64,000 nucleotides of DNA from Aedes albopictus (taxonomy: Eukaryota; Arthropoda; Insecta; Diptera; Culicidae), in the NCBI RefSeq assembly GCF_035046485.1, contig NC_085137.1, positions 318,476,739 to 318,540,738 of the forward strand, given 5' to 3'. Shown piece after piece: positions 31,601 through 40,714 of the stretch. Numbering within the stretch: the stretch's first letter is position 1; each line of letters begins with the position of its first letter. A program made the translations under genes and the position numbers. The notes beneath the pieces were generated by a model, which had not been told where the DNA came from, ran no database searches, and worked only from the letters and a program-made list of their open reading frames with translations.

Positions 31601-34600
31601 CAATTGTAATGAAGACGAGACTCTTCACAATCTCGTCAACGACTACTTTTCGGTAGAAACCATTGGTGTTAACCCTACGATGCCTTTAGAGTCACCTGAA
31701 GATCAGCGAGCAAGGCAGATCTTGGCCCAAACTACTCGCCGCACTGACTCAGGAAGATTCGAATGCGGCCTGTTATGGAAAAGCGACGACTTCGAACTCC
31801 CTGATAGCTACAAAATGGCGGAACGACGGATGGTTTGTTTGGAGAAGAAGCTCGGAAAAGACCCAGCTCTGAAAATGAAGGTGTTAGAGCAGATTGACGA
31901 GTATCTGGATCGCGGATACGCCCACAAGGCTACTGAGGACGAGCTACGAGATTCCGACCAACGTCGGGTATGGTATCTTCCCATTGGCATCGTCCAGAAT
32001 CCCCGGAAACCCGGGAAAGTACGAATTGTATGGGACGCGGCGGCACGCATCGGAAATACATCGCTCAATTCAATGCTGCTCACTGGACCAGACCTTTTGA
32101 CTCCACTTCTGAAGGTCATGTACGGATTCCGGCAACGACAATATGCTGCAGTTGGAGACGTACGACAAATGTTTCACCAGCTGTTGGTTAGACAGGAAGA
32201 CAGGCAGGCTCAACGTTTTCTATTCCGGACAGATCCGGAACAAGCACCGACAATCTACGTAATGGACGTCGTAGTTTTCGGAACATCGTGTTCTCCGTGT
32301 CTTGCTCAACATGTGAAGAATACAAACGCTGAGGAGTACAAGGAACTGTATCCAGATGCGGCCTCGGCAATCATCAACAAAACCTACGTCGACGATTTCC
32401 TGGATAGCAGAGACAGTATCGAAGAGATGGTCCGTATAGTCAACGAGGTGCGCTGGATTTTCGACCAGGCTGGATTCGAACTTCGAAACTGGCAGTCCAA
32501 TTCCGAGGACGTTCTTCGACGGGTCGGGGCCGACATCAACGAAACTGCGAAATCCTTCACGGTGGAAAAATCTACGGTTGCCGAACGAGTCCTGGGAATG
32601 AGATGGGACCCCAAGGACGATTTATTCGTGTTCGATACACAATTTCGTGAAGATCTTCTACCGTTGCTGACAGGAGTCATCGTTCCTACTAAACGACAAG
32701 TTCTTCGCGTGGTTATGAGCCATTTTGATCCTCTGGGCATCGTAGCTACCTACACTGTGCACGGAAAAATCCTTATCCAGGACGTGTGGAGATCTCGCGT
32801 ATCGTGGGATGATCCAATAACGGCGGAAGACTTCGAAAGCTGGCAGCGCTGGGTGAAACTAGTTCCAAACCTGACGCAGGTTGAAATTCCGCGATGCTAC
32901 TTCCCGAACTATGACCCGGCCAGTTACGATTCTATTGAAATCCACGTTTTCGTCGACGCTAGCCTGAAAGCGTACTGCGCCGCAGCGTATTTTAGGATCA
33001 TCGACAATGGCTCGCCACGTTGTGCCCTAGTAGCAGCAAAGACGAAAGTGACACCATTACAACCGCAATCAATTCCAAGAAATGAACTGAGTGCCGGAGT
33101 AATCGGAGTGCGACTGCTTAAAAGTGTTCTGGAGAATCACTCAATACCTGTCAAGAAACGGTACATGTGGACGGATGCAACGACCGTTCTGGCTTGGTTG
33201 AGAGTAGACCCACGAAATTATCGGCAATTTGTAGCTTTTAGAGTTGCCGAAATTCAGACAGAGACACGCGTGGAGGAGTGGCACTACGTACCATCGAGTT
33301 TGAACGTTGCGGACAAGGGTACAAAGTGGGGAAGTGGACCCTGCTTCGATCCAGCCAGTCCGTGGTTCACGGGACCTGAATTCTTGTATCGCGCAGAAAG
33401 TGAGTGGCCACGTCAACCAGCGAAGTTTGCGGAGCCACAGGAAGAAGTCAGAGTGGTCAATCACCACGCAGCAGTTTGCGATTTCGTCGTAGACTTCACG
33501 AAGTTTTCCAGTTGGGGAGATCTGCTCAAGAACATCGGCTACTTGTATCATTTCGTTCATCGTTGTCGATCATCACCAAGAGTGATGACCAAGAGCAGAG
33601 TTGCAGTCTTGGAGCAGAAAGATTATGCGGCGGCTGAAAGAAGTGTTTGGCGAGTTATCCAAAGTGTGGAGTATACCGGTGAAATCGCAACTCTTCTCAA
33701 GAATTCCGAGCTTCCCAGCGACAAACAGATGCCGTTGGAGAGAAACAGTCTGCTCAAAAAGCTGTCCCCATTTTTGGACGACGAAGGTGTGCTGAGGATG
33801 CGTAGCCGTATTAATGATGCTGCCATCTACTATTCCTACGACTTTCAAAACCCAGTGATCGTTCCAAGGAGAAATCACGTCACCGAACTGCTGATCTACA
33901 AGTATCATCAACGCTATGGACACGCTAACGCCGATACCGTCGTCAACGAGTTGCGGCAACGCTATTACATAGCCAGAGTTCGTTCCGTAGTGAAAAACGT
34001 AGTAAAGCAGTGTATGTGGTGCAAGGTTTATCGAGCGAAGCCGGCCGAACCAAGAATGGCGGATCTACCACATCCCAGATTGAAGCCTTACGTTCGTCCG
34101 TTCACATTTACAGGCCTGGACTACTTTGGGCCGTTGATAGTGAAGCATCGTCGGAGTAACGAGAAGCGGTGGGTAGCACTATTTACGTGTTTGACCGTGC
34201 GGGCTGTACACGTGGAAGTAGTGCATTCGCTATCAGCAGAAGCCTGTAAAATGGCGATTCGCCGTTTTATTTCCCGAAGAGGTGCTCCGCAGAAAATTTT
34301 CAGCGACAATGGCACTAACTTTCGAGGAGCCGCCCGCGAACTTGTCAATGAAACAAGAGCCATCAATCGGGAGCTTGCGGCTATATTCACCAACGAAGAA
34401 ATCGAATGGGTTTTCAACCCTCCATCCGCTCCCCACATGGGTGGTGTGTGGGAGCGAAAGGTTCGCTCAATGAAAGAAGCGTTCAAATCATTGCACCACA
34501 GACAACATCTGAACGATGAGGAGCTTATGACCTTCTTAGCCGAGGCTGAAATGATGGTGAACTCCCATCCTCTAACATTTGTACCGTTGGAGGATTCGAC

Positions 34601-35012
34601 AGAAGAAGCAGTTACCCCGAACAATTTCCTGTTGATGAGTTCGAGTGGGGCCAACACGTCATCGAGGATACCTGTTGATGAAGAGGTGCCTCTACGGCTA
34701 AATTGGAAGTTGATGCAACAGCTGTTAAATCAATTTTGGAAACGTTGGATCCAAGGATATCTTCCGACAATTGCTCGTCGGACCAAGTGGTTCAGCGATG
34801 TCCGCCCACTTCAAGTAGACGACCCGGTAGTCATCGTAGATGAAACTGTCCGAAATGGGTGGTTACGAGGCCGAGTTGTGAAGATCTACCCGGCAAAGGA
34901 TGGTCAAGTGAGGAAAGTCGATGTCCAGACGTCTTCAGGAGTGTTCCATAGACCAGCGATCAAAGTGGCATTGCTGGATATTCTACAGGGTAGTAAGGCC
35001 ATTCAAGGGTAA
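28629..35012 (+). CDS. gag-pol: BEL/Pao gag-pol polyprotein with N-terminal PHD finger
   Basis: About 2127 residues if started at the first ATG after the LTR (MSSSGKHPTG). In order: a PHD finger of C4HC3 pattern (residues about 10-52: CKAC, CDIC, FHHTC, WGCGYC); a coiled coil (about 75-120); a long Pro/Gln-rich spacer; the gag capsid-like DUF1759 region starting LPRFSGDPLEWPMF (about 487); Cys/His knuckles CPVCNRNDHKLREC and CQRCLGSHGKWPC (about 718-786); an A17-type protease with FLDDGSNLTL (about 834); reverse transcriptase with YVDDFLD (about 1251); RNase H with HVFVDASL (about 1438); integrase with an H2C2 zinc motif (about 1757-1800), core Asp residues in GLDYFGP and SDNGTNF and Glu in GVWERKV; and a C-terminal DUF5641-like region. 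No stop or frameshift. It should produce particle, cDNA and integration functions; targeted integration through the PHD finger is inference. Confidence 0.95.
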   Translation: MSSSGKHPTGCCKACNRPNNAEVMIACDICGSRFHHTCAGVQSSTLLKPWGCGYCSSRGDGTSSSAISVSSSSSSARLRLRQLEESKALDDRLLLQQAERERAFLAEKHQLESEIQAERQLRGSTSSFRSRHSRHSYKSEIRTWINQSTDTPGKAEGQQAGASTSTPLASTENVALAVPVQQVVPPSQSTILPDHSTAVQEIVSHRSLSEANIIQAPGIHPPNAQGQASIVAVVSVAGCDPLGTATLTNAVTTPPFAQLISAPNHDVFQQDQQKPSPPYPIRRQHPPTNQSGPKEPALSDAEPLVGRQVPAQAYAEGEVHAGAIGPQQQKVPQQVQQPNQPFRPNTGYYVPPAMNLNTPAHAAVSFPVQWPPNANVGFVGNRYPTVSQHPVPPASACYPTSFYQPPYNAGQPTGPIPTWGPLNAAHQRSNTVQEATIRTNTTQVQREPGHNTQQSFAGQAPSFYPAPTAEGVLSAQHLAARQVVSRDLPRFSGDPLEWPMFISAYESTTAMCGIQPDENLARLQKCLVGGAREKVLSILTLPAALPEIIETLREECGRPEQLVHCLLVKIRHAPAPNVNKLDTLINFGREIRNLVTYIEAANLQDHLSNPMLLSELVGKLPPSLRLDWGLHTQKVPQVTLKAFSDYVTSIKAAACKVSLPNESCQEESRRGKKEKGGFVNAHSIDEKRVTECSTRNTNNTSSSKKEFLPRSETFKPKPCPVCNRNDHKLRECEKFIGFNVDQRKRLVGEMKLCQRCLGSHGKWPCRMKQSCEVDGCAEPHHKLLHPSKPKTSSSVQPAGSSGVIFAHCSRQAGVLFKVLPVILSSNGKSVLTFAFLDDGSNLTLMEEEIADELGLQGNVSSLCIQWTGSVTRKEPTSRQVELRISGVHGGPEYTMSEVQTVPHLDLPQQSLDYEKLSKEFPHLRGLPVRSFSNAVPKVLIGLDNAALKLTLDKRERRSKEPIAAKTRLGWTIFGGAQGGQQRADRVMLHVCNCNEDETLHNLVNDYFSVETIGVNPTMPLESPEDQRARQILAQTTRRTDSGRFECGLLWKSDDFELPDSYKMAERRMVCLEKKLGKDPALKMKVLEQIDEYLDRGYAHKATEDELRDSDQRRVWYLPIGIVQNPRKPGKVRIVWDAAARIGNTSLNSMLLTGPDLLTPLLKVMYGFRQRQYAAVGDVRQMFHQLLVRQEDRQAQRFLFRTDPEQAPTIYVMDVVVFGTSCSPCLAQHVKNTNAEEYKELYPDAASAIINKTYVDDFLDSRDSIEEMVRIVNEVRWIFDQAGFELRNWQSNSEDVLRRVGADINETAKSFTVEKSTVAERVLGMRWDPKDDLFVFDTQFREDLLPLLTGVIVPTKRQVLRVVMSHFDPLGIVATYTVHGKILIQDVWRSRVSWDDPITAEDFESWQRWVKLVPNLTQVEIPRCYFPNYDPASYDSIEIHVFVDASLKAYCAAAYFRIIDNGSPRCALVAAKTKVTPLQPQSIPRNELSAGVIGVRLLKSVLENHSIPVKKRYMWTDATTVLAWLRVDPRNYRQFVAFRVAEIQTETRVEEWHYVPSSLNVADKGTKWGSGPCFDPASPWFTGPEFLYRAESEWPRQPAKFAEPQEEVRVVNHHAAVCDFVVDFTKFSSWGDLLKNIGYLYHFVHRCRSSPRVMTKSRVAVLEQKDYAAAERSVWRVIQSVEYTGEIATLLKNSELPSDKQMPLERNSLLKKLSPFLDDEGVLRMRSRINDAAIYYSYDFQNPVIVPRRNHVTELLIYKYHQRYGHANADTVVNELRQRYYIARVRSVVKNVVKQCMWCKVYRAKPAEPRMADLPHPRLKPYVRPFTFTGLDYFGPLIVKHRRSNEKRWVALFTCLTVRAVHVEVVHSLSAEACKMAIRRFISRRGAPQKIFSDNGTNFRGAARELVNETRAINRELAAIFTNEEIEWVFNPPSAPHMGGVWERKVRSMKEAFKSLHHRQHLNDEELMTFLAEAEMMVNSHPLTFVPLEDSTEEAVTPNNFLLMSSSGANTSSRIPVDEEVPLRLNWKLMQQLLNQFWKRWIQGYLPTIARRTKWFSDVRPLQVDDPVVIVDETVRNGWLRGRVVKIYPAKDGQVRKVDVQTSSGVFHRPAIKVALLDILQGSKAIQG

Positions 35013-35029
35013 GGCATTACGGGTCGGGG

Positions 35030-35697
35030 TGTTACGGATTGCGTCCGATAGGCCCTTTGGAACGGATCTACACTGAAGCGGCGCGTACGATAGACGACGC
35101 GCTGCGGTAAAATGTCATCGTTGACACGTCGTTGGCAGATGACTCAAGGATGACATCAGCGAAATAGAAGATAATGATAAACAACCTTGTGCAAGCGAAG
35201 AGCTAATGGTTAAGCTAAATTAATTAAAATCTAAATATTTCGTTCTACCTCTTTTGAAAACGTAGTAATGCATTTGTTATTCTAAGCTTATGAGACTAAA
35301 AGGTTTGTAGTGTTCAAAGTTCGTGTAATTAATTGAATTTCATGCAAATAACACTACAACAAAACATGCCCACATGTATGTTAATCAGTTCTTAAAATTA
35401 CAGCCTAAAATCAGTATTATAACTACAAACTATCTAAATTCCTTAATTGTAACCTAATTAGTACGGATATGTAAGTACGGAATGCTATACTCTTATGCAA
35501 TATCTAATTGAAATCTTAATCTAATAGCTTACGTAACCTTCATAAACGGCAGCAGGAATTCTTATTGGATTTTCATATAGTGAGGAAACTAATTTGTAAG
35601 TAGCTTAAATTTATCAATGAATTCGCTTTGTTTAATAAACTATCTTTCCAGTCGAGTTTTGCGGAAAATCCCGAACTGCGAAACAGTTTTTATTACA
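35030..35697 (+). repeat. 3' LTR of the BEL/Pao element
   Basis: 668 bp, identical by eye to 27928-28595; AATAAA at 35634-35639. It starts 17 bp after the gag-pol stop codon. Confidence 0.95.
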
Positions 35698-35979
35698 ATT
35701 GGCTTTTCCCTTCCTTCTGAGCACATGGCCCATTTTTCATGTAATCTCTGACCAGTAACAGATAGAGCAAACTCCCTTCTGTCTGATAACGAGACAAGTT
35801 TGCATAAATAAATTGAAATACGCCTAGACGGGGTGGAAGAAGTTGAGACATGCAATGGTTGTTCCGCCCTTTTCTACATGTTGGTCTAGATTTATTATGA
35901 GATTTGTATTGTAGATTTCCTGCTTGGATTGCTTAAAAATTGCTGTAAGAGGTGTATTCATAAGAAACCCCTAAGGAAT

Positions 35980-36970
35980 TCGAGATGGGATTCCCCCAAA
36001 AATTCTTGCTGCGATTCCTTCAAGAACTTTTGCGTGGTTTCTTGTAAGAATTTTTGCTGGTATTTTTCCAAGAATTCCGCCGGAAATTTTTGAAGGCATT
36101 CTTCCGGGAATTTTATAACGATTCATTAAAGTGTGTCTCTATAAGATTTTCTCAGGCATTCCTCCTGTGATTTCCCCAGAAGCTTTTCTTGAGACTTGTT
36201 CTGGAACTCCTGCTAGGATTCCTCCAAAAGTTTTGCTGATATTCTGACAGACAGCATTTTTTTCTCAAAAAATTTCTACGTGAACTCCTACAGCGATGTA
36301 TCCAGGGGTTTCTCCAAAGATTTTTTTTTCAATAATTCCTCCTACAATTGCTACGTGGATTTATCCAGGGATTTTCCTAGCGATTTTTTCAAGACATCCT
36401 GCTGGCATTTCTCCATACATATCTGTTTGGATAGTCCTGGAACTTCTCCTGAAGCACAAATTTTCCAAGTGGAAGAGAACGTGTCCCTTTTTTCAGGGAT
36501 ACCTCTTGGTATTTCTTTACGAAAATCCCTTTGGAAAATTTTATTGGAAACTCTTCTGGAATTCATGCTAGAATTTAACAATTCATTTCTACTATGGATA
36601 CTCCTTAAACTGTTCCAGATATTTCCCCAGTACTTTTTTTTCAGGAATTCCTCCATGGATTTCTCAAGGAGATTTCATCAAAGATTGCAATAAGGATTCT
36701 TTCAATGATTTTTCAGAAAATGCTAAAGAAATGCCTCTAGAGACTTCTACGGAAATTGCAGTAAGGATTCTTTCAGAAATTACTTAAGGGATTTATCCGG
36801 AGATCCTGTAAAGGTTTTTGCAGAAACTACTTACGGGATCCCTTCGGGAATGTCTTGAGGATTACGTTCCGTATATCCTCGGGTAGATCCTCTAAAAATT
36901 TCCCCGAAAATTCCTTCAAAGATTTCTCCAGATATTCTTTAGAGATAAGGCTCTGGAAATTAAAATGCCT
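35980..36970. repeat. Degenerate short-period repeat rich in GGAATTCCTCC-like words
   Basis: Words such as GGAATTCCTCC, GATTTCTCC and AATTCCTCCAAG recur roughly every 24-30 bp with heavy drift, giving overlapping spurious ORFs on both strands. Similar stretches occur at 48840-49300, 49740-49960 (other strand), 50300-50560 and 50780-51000. The 280 bp from 35703 have nothing nameable. Confidence 0.75.
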
Positions 36971-36977
36971 TTATTTT

Positions 36978-37477
36978 NNNNNNNNNNNNNNNNNNNNNNN
37001 NNNNNNNNNNNNNNNNNNNNNNNNNNNNNNNNNNNNNNNNNNNNNNNNNNNNNNNNNNNNNNNNNNNNNNNNNNNNNNNNNNNNNNNNNNNNNNNNNNNN
37101 NNNNNNNNNNNNNNNNNNNNNNNNNNNNNNNNNNNNNNNNNNNNNNNNNNNNNNNNNNNNNNNNNNNNNNNNNNNNNNNNNNNNNNNNNNNNNNNNNNNN
37201 NNNNNNNNNNNNNNNNNNNNNNNNNNNNNNNNNNNNNNNNNNNNNNNNNNNNNNNNNNNNNNNNNNNNNNNNNNNNNNNNNNNNNNNNNNNNNNNNNNNN
37301 NNNNNNNNNNNNNNNNNNNNNNNNNNNNNNNNNNNNNNNNNNNNNNNNNNNNNNNNNNNNNNNNNNNNNNNNNNNNNNNNNNNNNNNNNNNNNNNNNNNN
37401 NNNNNNNNNNNNNNNNNNNNNNNNNNNNNNNNNNNNNNNNNNNNNNNNNNNNNNNNNNNNNNNNNNNNNNNNNNNNN
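36978..37477. other. Assembly gap, exactly 500 N
   Basis: A round number of N is usually a placeholder, so true size and content are unknown. The left arm of the foldback element begins at its edge. Confidence 1.
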
Positions 37478-39480
37478 ATATGGCAGGTAGAATTTTTCAA
37501 ACCCCCGAAATTAATGTATTACTTATTGGGAATATTTATAAATTATGACGCTAATTTATAAATGACTTTAAATTACTTATTTTTGGCGTAGGTGTATCGA
37601 AACTATCGCCAATAAAACGCATACATATTTCGATTTTCAATGCCATAATCAATCGTTATGTAAACATACGAGTGCATCTACAATGGGGGACCATTCGAAT
37701 TGTTCTATTGTTATACTTGCCGTAACTGTTGTTAATTACGTAAAGAACATAACGATTGATTATAACATTTAAAATCGAATTTTTTTTTTCAATCTGAATT
37801 TATGTTTGGAAAATATCATAAAGTATGAAGCATCATAAGCTTAGGGTGATTAATTTCTGAAGAGTGAATTACTGACCAATTTATGAGTAGGTACTTTTTT
37901 GGTAATTTGACAGTTTTGTGCAACTTCTAGCTAGTCAGAAAGGATTGGGATTTAACCGTTGCCCACAGACAAACAGACGTAACACTCATCGAAAGGGCTT
38001 TCGGAGATTTCAAGCTGTAACACCACGAAGGACACCCGTGCATCGGCTCTAAACGGGTGGAATCACCGCAATATTGAAAGCCCAATATTGGTAAAGATTT
38101 AAGTAATTCATTTTGTATTCTTAATTGTCGTAAAATGAAATTTAATTAAATTATTATTAAAATATTAAATAAATATAAATAAATATTTAATATCAATACA
38201 GTTGAAAATAAGATTTTTCGTAAACTGTGTGTCGGACGAACGGCGGGCATACTGCGCTGCATTAAGGGCCAGCTCTGCTGTCCAGCGCTCGACGTCCGAT
38301 GTTAGGCTTCATATATTTAAATATTAAAAAAAACTATTGGTCTCCTAAGGGCTTGTTCACAAATGTCATAACGCTGGAGGGGGTGGGTGGGTGTCCTTCA
38401 TGGTGTTACAGCTTGAAATCTCTACAAGCCCTTTCGATGAGTGTTACATACGTATGTTTGTCTGCGGGCAACGGTTAAATCCCAATCCTTTCTGGTTTGC
38501 TAGAAGTTGTACAAAACCATCAAATTACAAAAAGTACTCATCCCAAGCTTCCCGTTATTTGCGCGACATTTTTAGTAAGTTTGAAAATTAATCTCTAAAT
38601 TGTAATAATTTTATGATACTTCATTCTTTATCTGATATTTTCCAAACTTAAATCCAAATTGAAATATTTTTTATTTCGATTCAAATGCCATAATCAATCG
38701 TCATGTTCTTTACGTAATTATAAACAGTTACGGCAAGCATAGAACAATTCAAATGGTTCCCATTGTAGATGCGCTGGTTGAGACAATAAGAAAATCGTTT
38801 GTTTCACATAACGATTGATTATGGCATTGAAAATCGAAATATGTATGCGTTTTAATGGCGATAGTTTCAATACACCTACGCCAAAAATAAGACGTTTAAA
38901 TTTTTAGCGTCGTAATCTAGAAATTTTCCCAAAAAGTGATATATTCTATATAGAGGAAATTACCTATTCTCGGCCGTTTTGTTCTCTTCGTCTTTGGGGT
39001 TTTTTTTTGGGCCCATATAGCCGAGGCGGTAAACGCACGGGTATTCAGCATGACCATGCTGAGGGTGACGGGTTCGATTCCCGGTCGGTCCAGGATCTTT
39101 TCGTAAAGGAAATTTCCTTGACTTCCTTAGGCATAGAGTATCTTCGTGCCTGCCACACGATATACGCATGCAAAATGGTCATTGGCAGAGGAAGCTCTCA
39201 GTTAATAACTGTGGAAGTGCTCATAGAACACTAAGCTGAGATGCAGGCTTTGTCCCAATGAGGACGTTACGCCAAGAAGAGAGAGAGAGAGAGAGTTTTT
39301 TTTTGAAACCTATTGAACTCAGAGTTGGCCTCAAATCCTTCCCAACTAAGCTGAATTACATGGCCAAGTTTCAGGCCATTTGGCTGACAAAAACCCCCCA
39401 TGACGAAGAGAACAAACCTGCCGACAATACCCATTGTCACCCTACATTCATTTCGGGGGTTTGAAAAATCTTACGCGCCA
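37478..39480. mobile_element. Large foldback element, arms of ~560 bp
   Basis: 37478-38034 is matched in inverted orientation by 38387-38945. Landmarks include GCCATAATCAATCGTTATGT (37648) against ACATAACGATTGATTATGGC (38807), and AAGGATTGGGATTTAACCGT (37939) against ACGGTTAAATCCCAATCCTT (38473). The spacer is about 350 bp. The outermost part of the right arm (39450-39480, GGGGGTTTGAAAAATCTTAC) is separated by a further inverted-repeat insertion (ends near 38953 and 39437, sharing TTTGTTCTCTTCGTC in opposite orientation) that contains a SINE. The left side is cut by the assembly gap. Confidence 0.8.
39011..39298 (+). mobile_element. Feilai-like tRNA-derived SINE, full length
   Basis: Box A-like TAGCCGAGGCGG (near 39019) and box B GGTTCGATTCC (39071-39081) are followed by TTTTCGTAAAGGAAATTTCC, GCAAAATGGTCATTGGCAGA, GAGGACGTTACGCCAAGAAG and a (GA)n tail. 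I recall this as the Feilai family of Aedes; the name is from memory. Copies at 14736-14815, 27236-27516 and 48926-49105. Confidence 0.8.
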
Positions 39481-39649
39481 TTCAAAACTTTACGAGAAAT
39501 GCTTCTGTTTACCGCAACAACAAAAGCTGATTTGAATAAAAAAAATTACAGTCGAATTGAATTTCAGCCAGATCGAATGTCGAACACTGTTGAAAGCTTT
39601 GAATGGTCGACAAAAAAGCTCCACTCATTAGTGTCATTCGTATGTCGAC

Positions 39650-39805
39650 CATAGGCGAAACTACTGGGGGTGCCGGGGGTGCCAGGCACCCCCTAGAATT
39701 TCAATACATTGCTGTAAGATATGGGACGATGAATGAAGAGTTGATGAACTAATGAATATTTGTTTGTAGTGCACCCCCTGACAATAATCCGTAGTTTCGC
39801 CCATG
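39650..39805. mobile_element. 156-bp hAT-like MITE with 8-bp target duplication
   Basis: The ends CATAGGCGAAACTAC and GTAGTTTCGCCCATG are inverted repeats with one mismatch in 15. ATGTCGAC flanks both sides (39642-39649 and 39806-39813). An 8-bp duplication fits the hAT superfamily. Confidence 0.85.
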
Positions 39806-39833
39806 ATGTCGACTACGCCTGCGCGCACAGGCT

Positions 39834-40017
39834 AATTACTATTATTTATGCATTTTGTATCCGCATCTCTCTCGCTCTCTTTCTGTTTTCATGCTATCTG
39901 CCGTTTAGCCTGGGTTGAAGAGAAGTGTTTCGTCAACCCAGGTGAAACACCAGATAGCATGAAAACAGAAAGAGCGTGAGAGAGATGCGGATACAAAATG
40001 CATAAATAATAGTAATT
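39834..40017. repeat. Long hairpin, ~67-bp arms
   Basis: AATTACTATTATTTATGCAT ... ATGCTATCTG pairs with CAGATAGCATGAAAACAGAA ... AGTAATT, with only a small offset in the CTCTC part. The loop contains a second inverted repeat (CCTGGGTTGA and TCAACCCAGG). It lies about 700 bp upstream of the FBXO28-like start codon. Confidence 0.85.
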
Positions 40018-40097
40018 CCGTGTATACTTTTATTTCTGAGTGATAGATGAGGTAATAGCCAGGAGGGGCACGGCATAAATATCTGTACACGGTCTAT

Positions 40098-40208
40098 AGG
40101 GCACTGCACTGTTTTGATTTTGTATGAAATTTTGACGTTTCTTGGCTTTGTTGTTTACAAAACTTCTGTAAGAGTGAAAGGGAAGGAGATTATTTCATGC
40201 AGTGCCCT
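40098..40208. mobile_element. Short TA-flanked MITE (TAGGGCACTGCA ends)
   Basis: CTATAGGGCACTGCA at 40094-40108 is the exact reverse complement of TGCAGTGCCCTATAG at 40198-40212; TA duplication fits Tc1/mariner-type elements. About 500 bp upstream of the FBXO28-like gene. Confidence 0.8.
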
Positions 40209-40714
40209 ATAGTTTACATCCATCAACCAATCAACGACGCCGATCACATCGTAGACTAATTTAGCACCGCCGCAAAAACAAAAATTACATAAGTTGAAGA
40301 GTTGCCAAGTTCTACAGTTGCCAAAAAGCCAAAAACAAGAAGAAGAAGATCATTATCCGATTTTCGAATGTTTTTCGTCACGACCGTATTATTTTCAGCC
40401 AGGATGAAGTTTTGATTCAGTGTAGTGATGATCTCCATTCTAGTACACCATTGTTGCTCAATTTACGGCAACGTCAGCCCGCCAGTCTATCGTTGTCCGA
40501 TCTCTGTCTCTGCTCAAGACAAGCTAGGACAAGCTGTCAGTGGAAAAAGTGATTAACGTTTTGTTGTTTTCGCAATTTTGCATTGTTGTTCGTCGCGTTC
40601 GAAATTATTTTCTAGCCAGATACCAAAATAATTTTGGTACAATTTGCGAAAGTTTAACAAGTAAAAATCTTTCGGGCATTCATCCGTGCAAGCCGCGCAA
40701 CGATTGCTGCCGCC

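Larger units (their letters stand above)
27928..35697 (+). mobile_element. Complete BEL/Pao LTR retrotransposon, apparently young
   Basis: Two 668-bp LTRs bound a single gag-pol frame. Both begin TGTTACGG and end TTATTACA. ATTGG flanks the element on both sides (27923-27927 and 35698-35702), the 5-bp duplication usual for this superfamily. The LTRs look identical over their whole length by eye. A G-rich tract (GGGTCGGGG) lies just before the 3' LTR and could be the polypurine primer. No TGG-type primer-binding site follows the 5' LTR; the sequence there is CTCGAAAATTATCC. It is the only element in the window that appears complete. Confidence 0.95.

Noticed and set aside
29523..34657. Many minus-strand and alternate-frame ORFs of 60-178 codons
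   Set aside because: Shadows of the 2127-codon BEL/Pao frame with no recognisable domains.
36280..36700. ORFs of 91-137 codons rich in Phe, Ser and Ile
   Set aside because: Caused by the degenerate GGAATTCCTCC-type repeat; overlapping ORFs on both strands share the same composition.
36855..37561. ORFs of about 200 codons across the N run
   Set aside because: Almost all residues are X from the 500-N gap.
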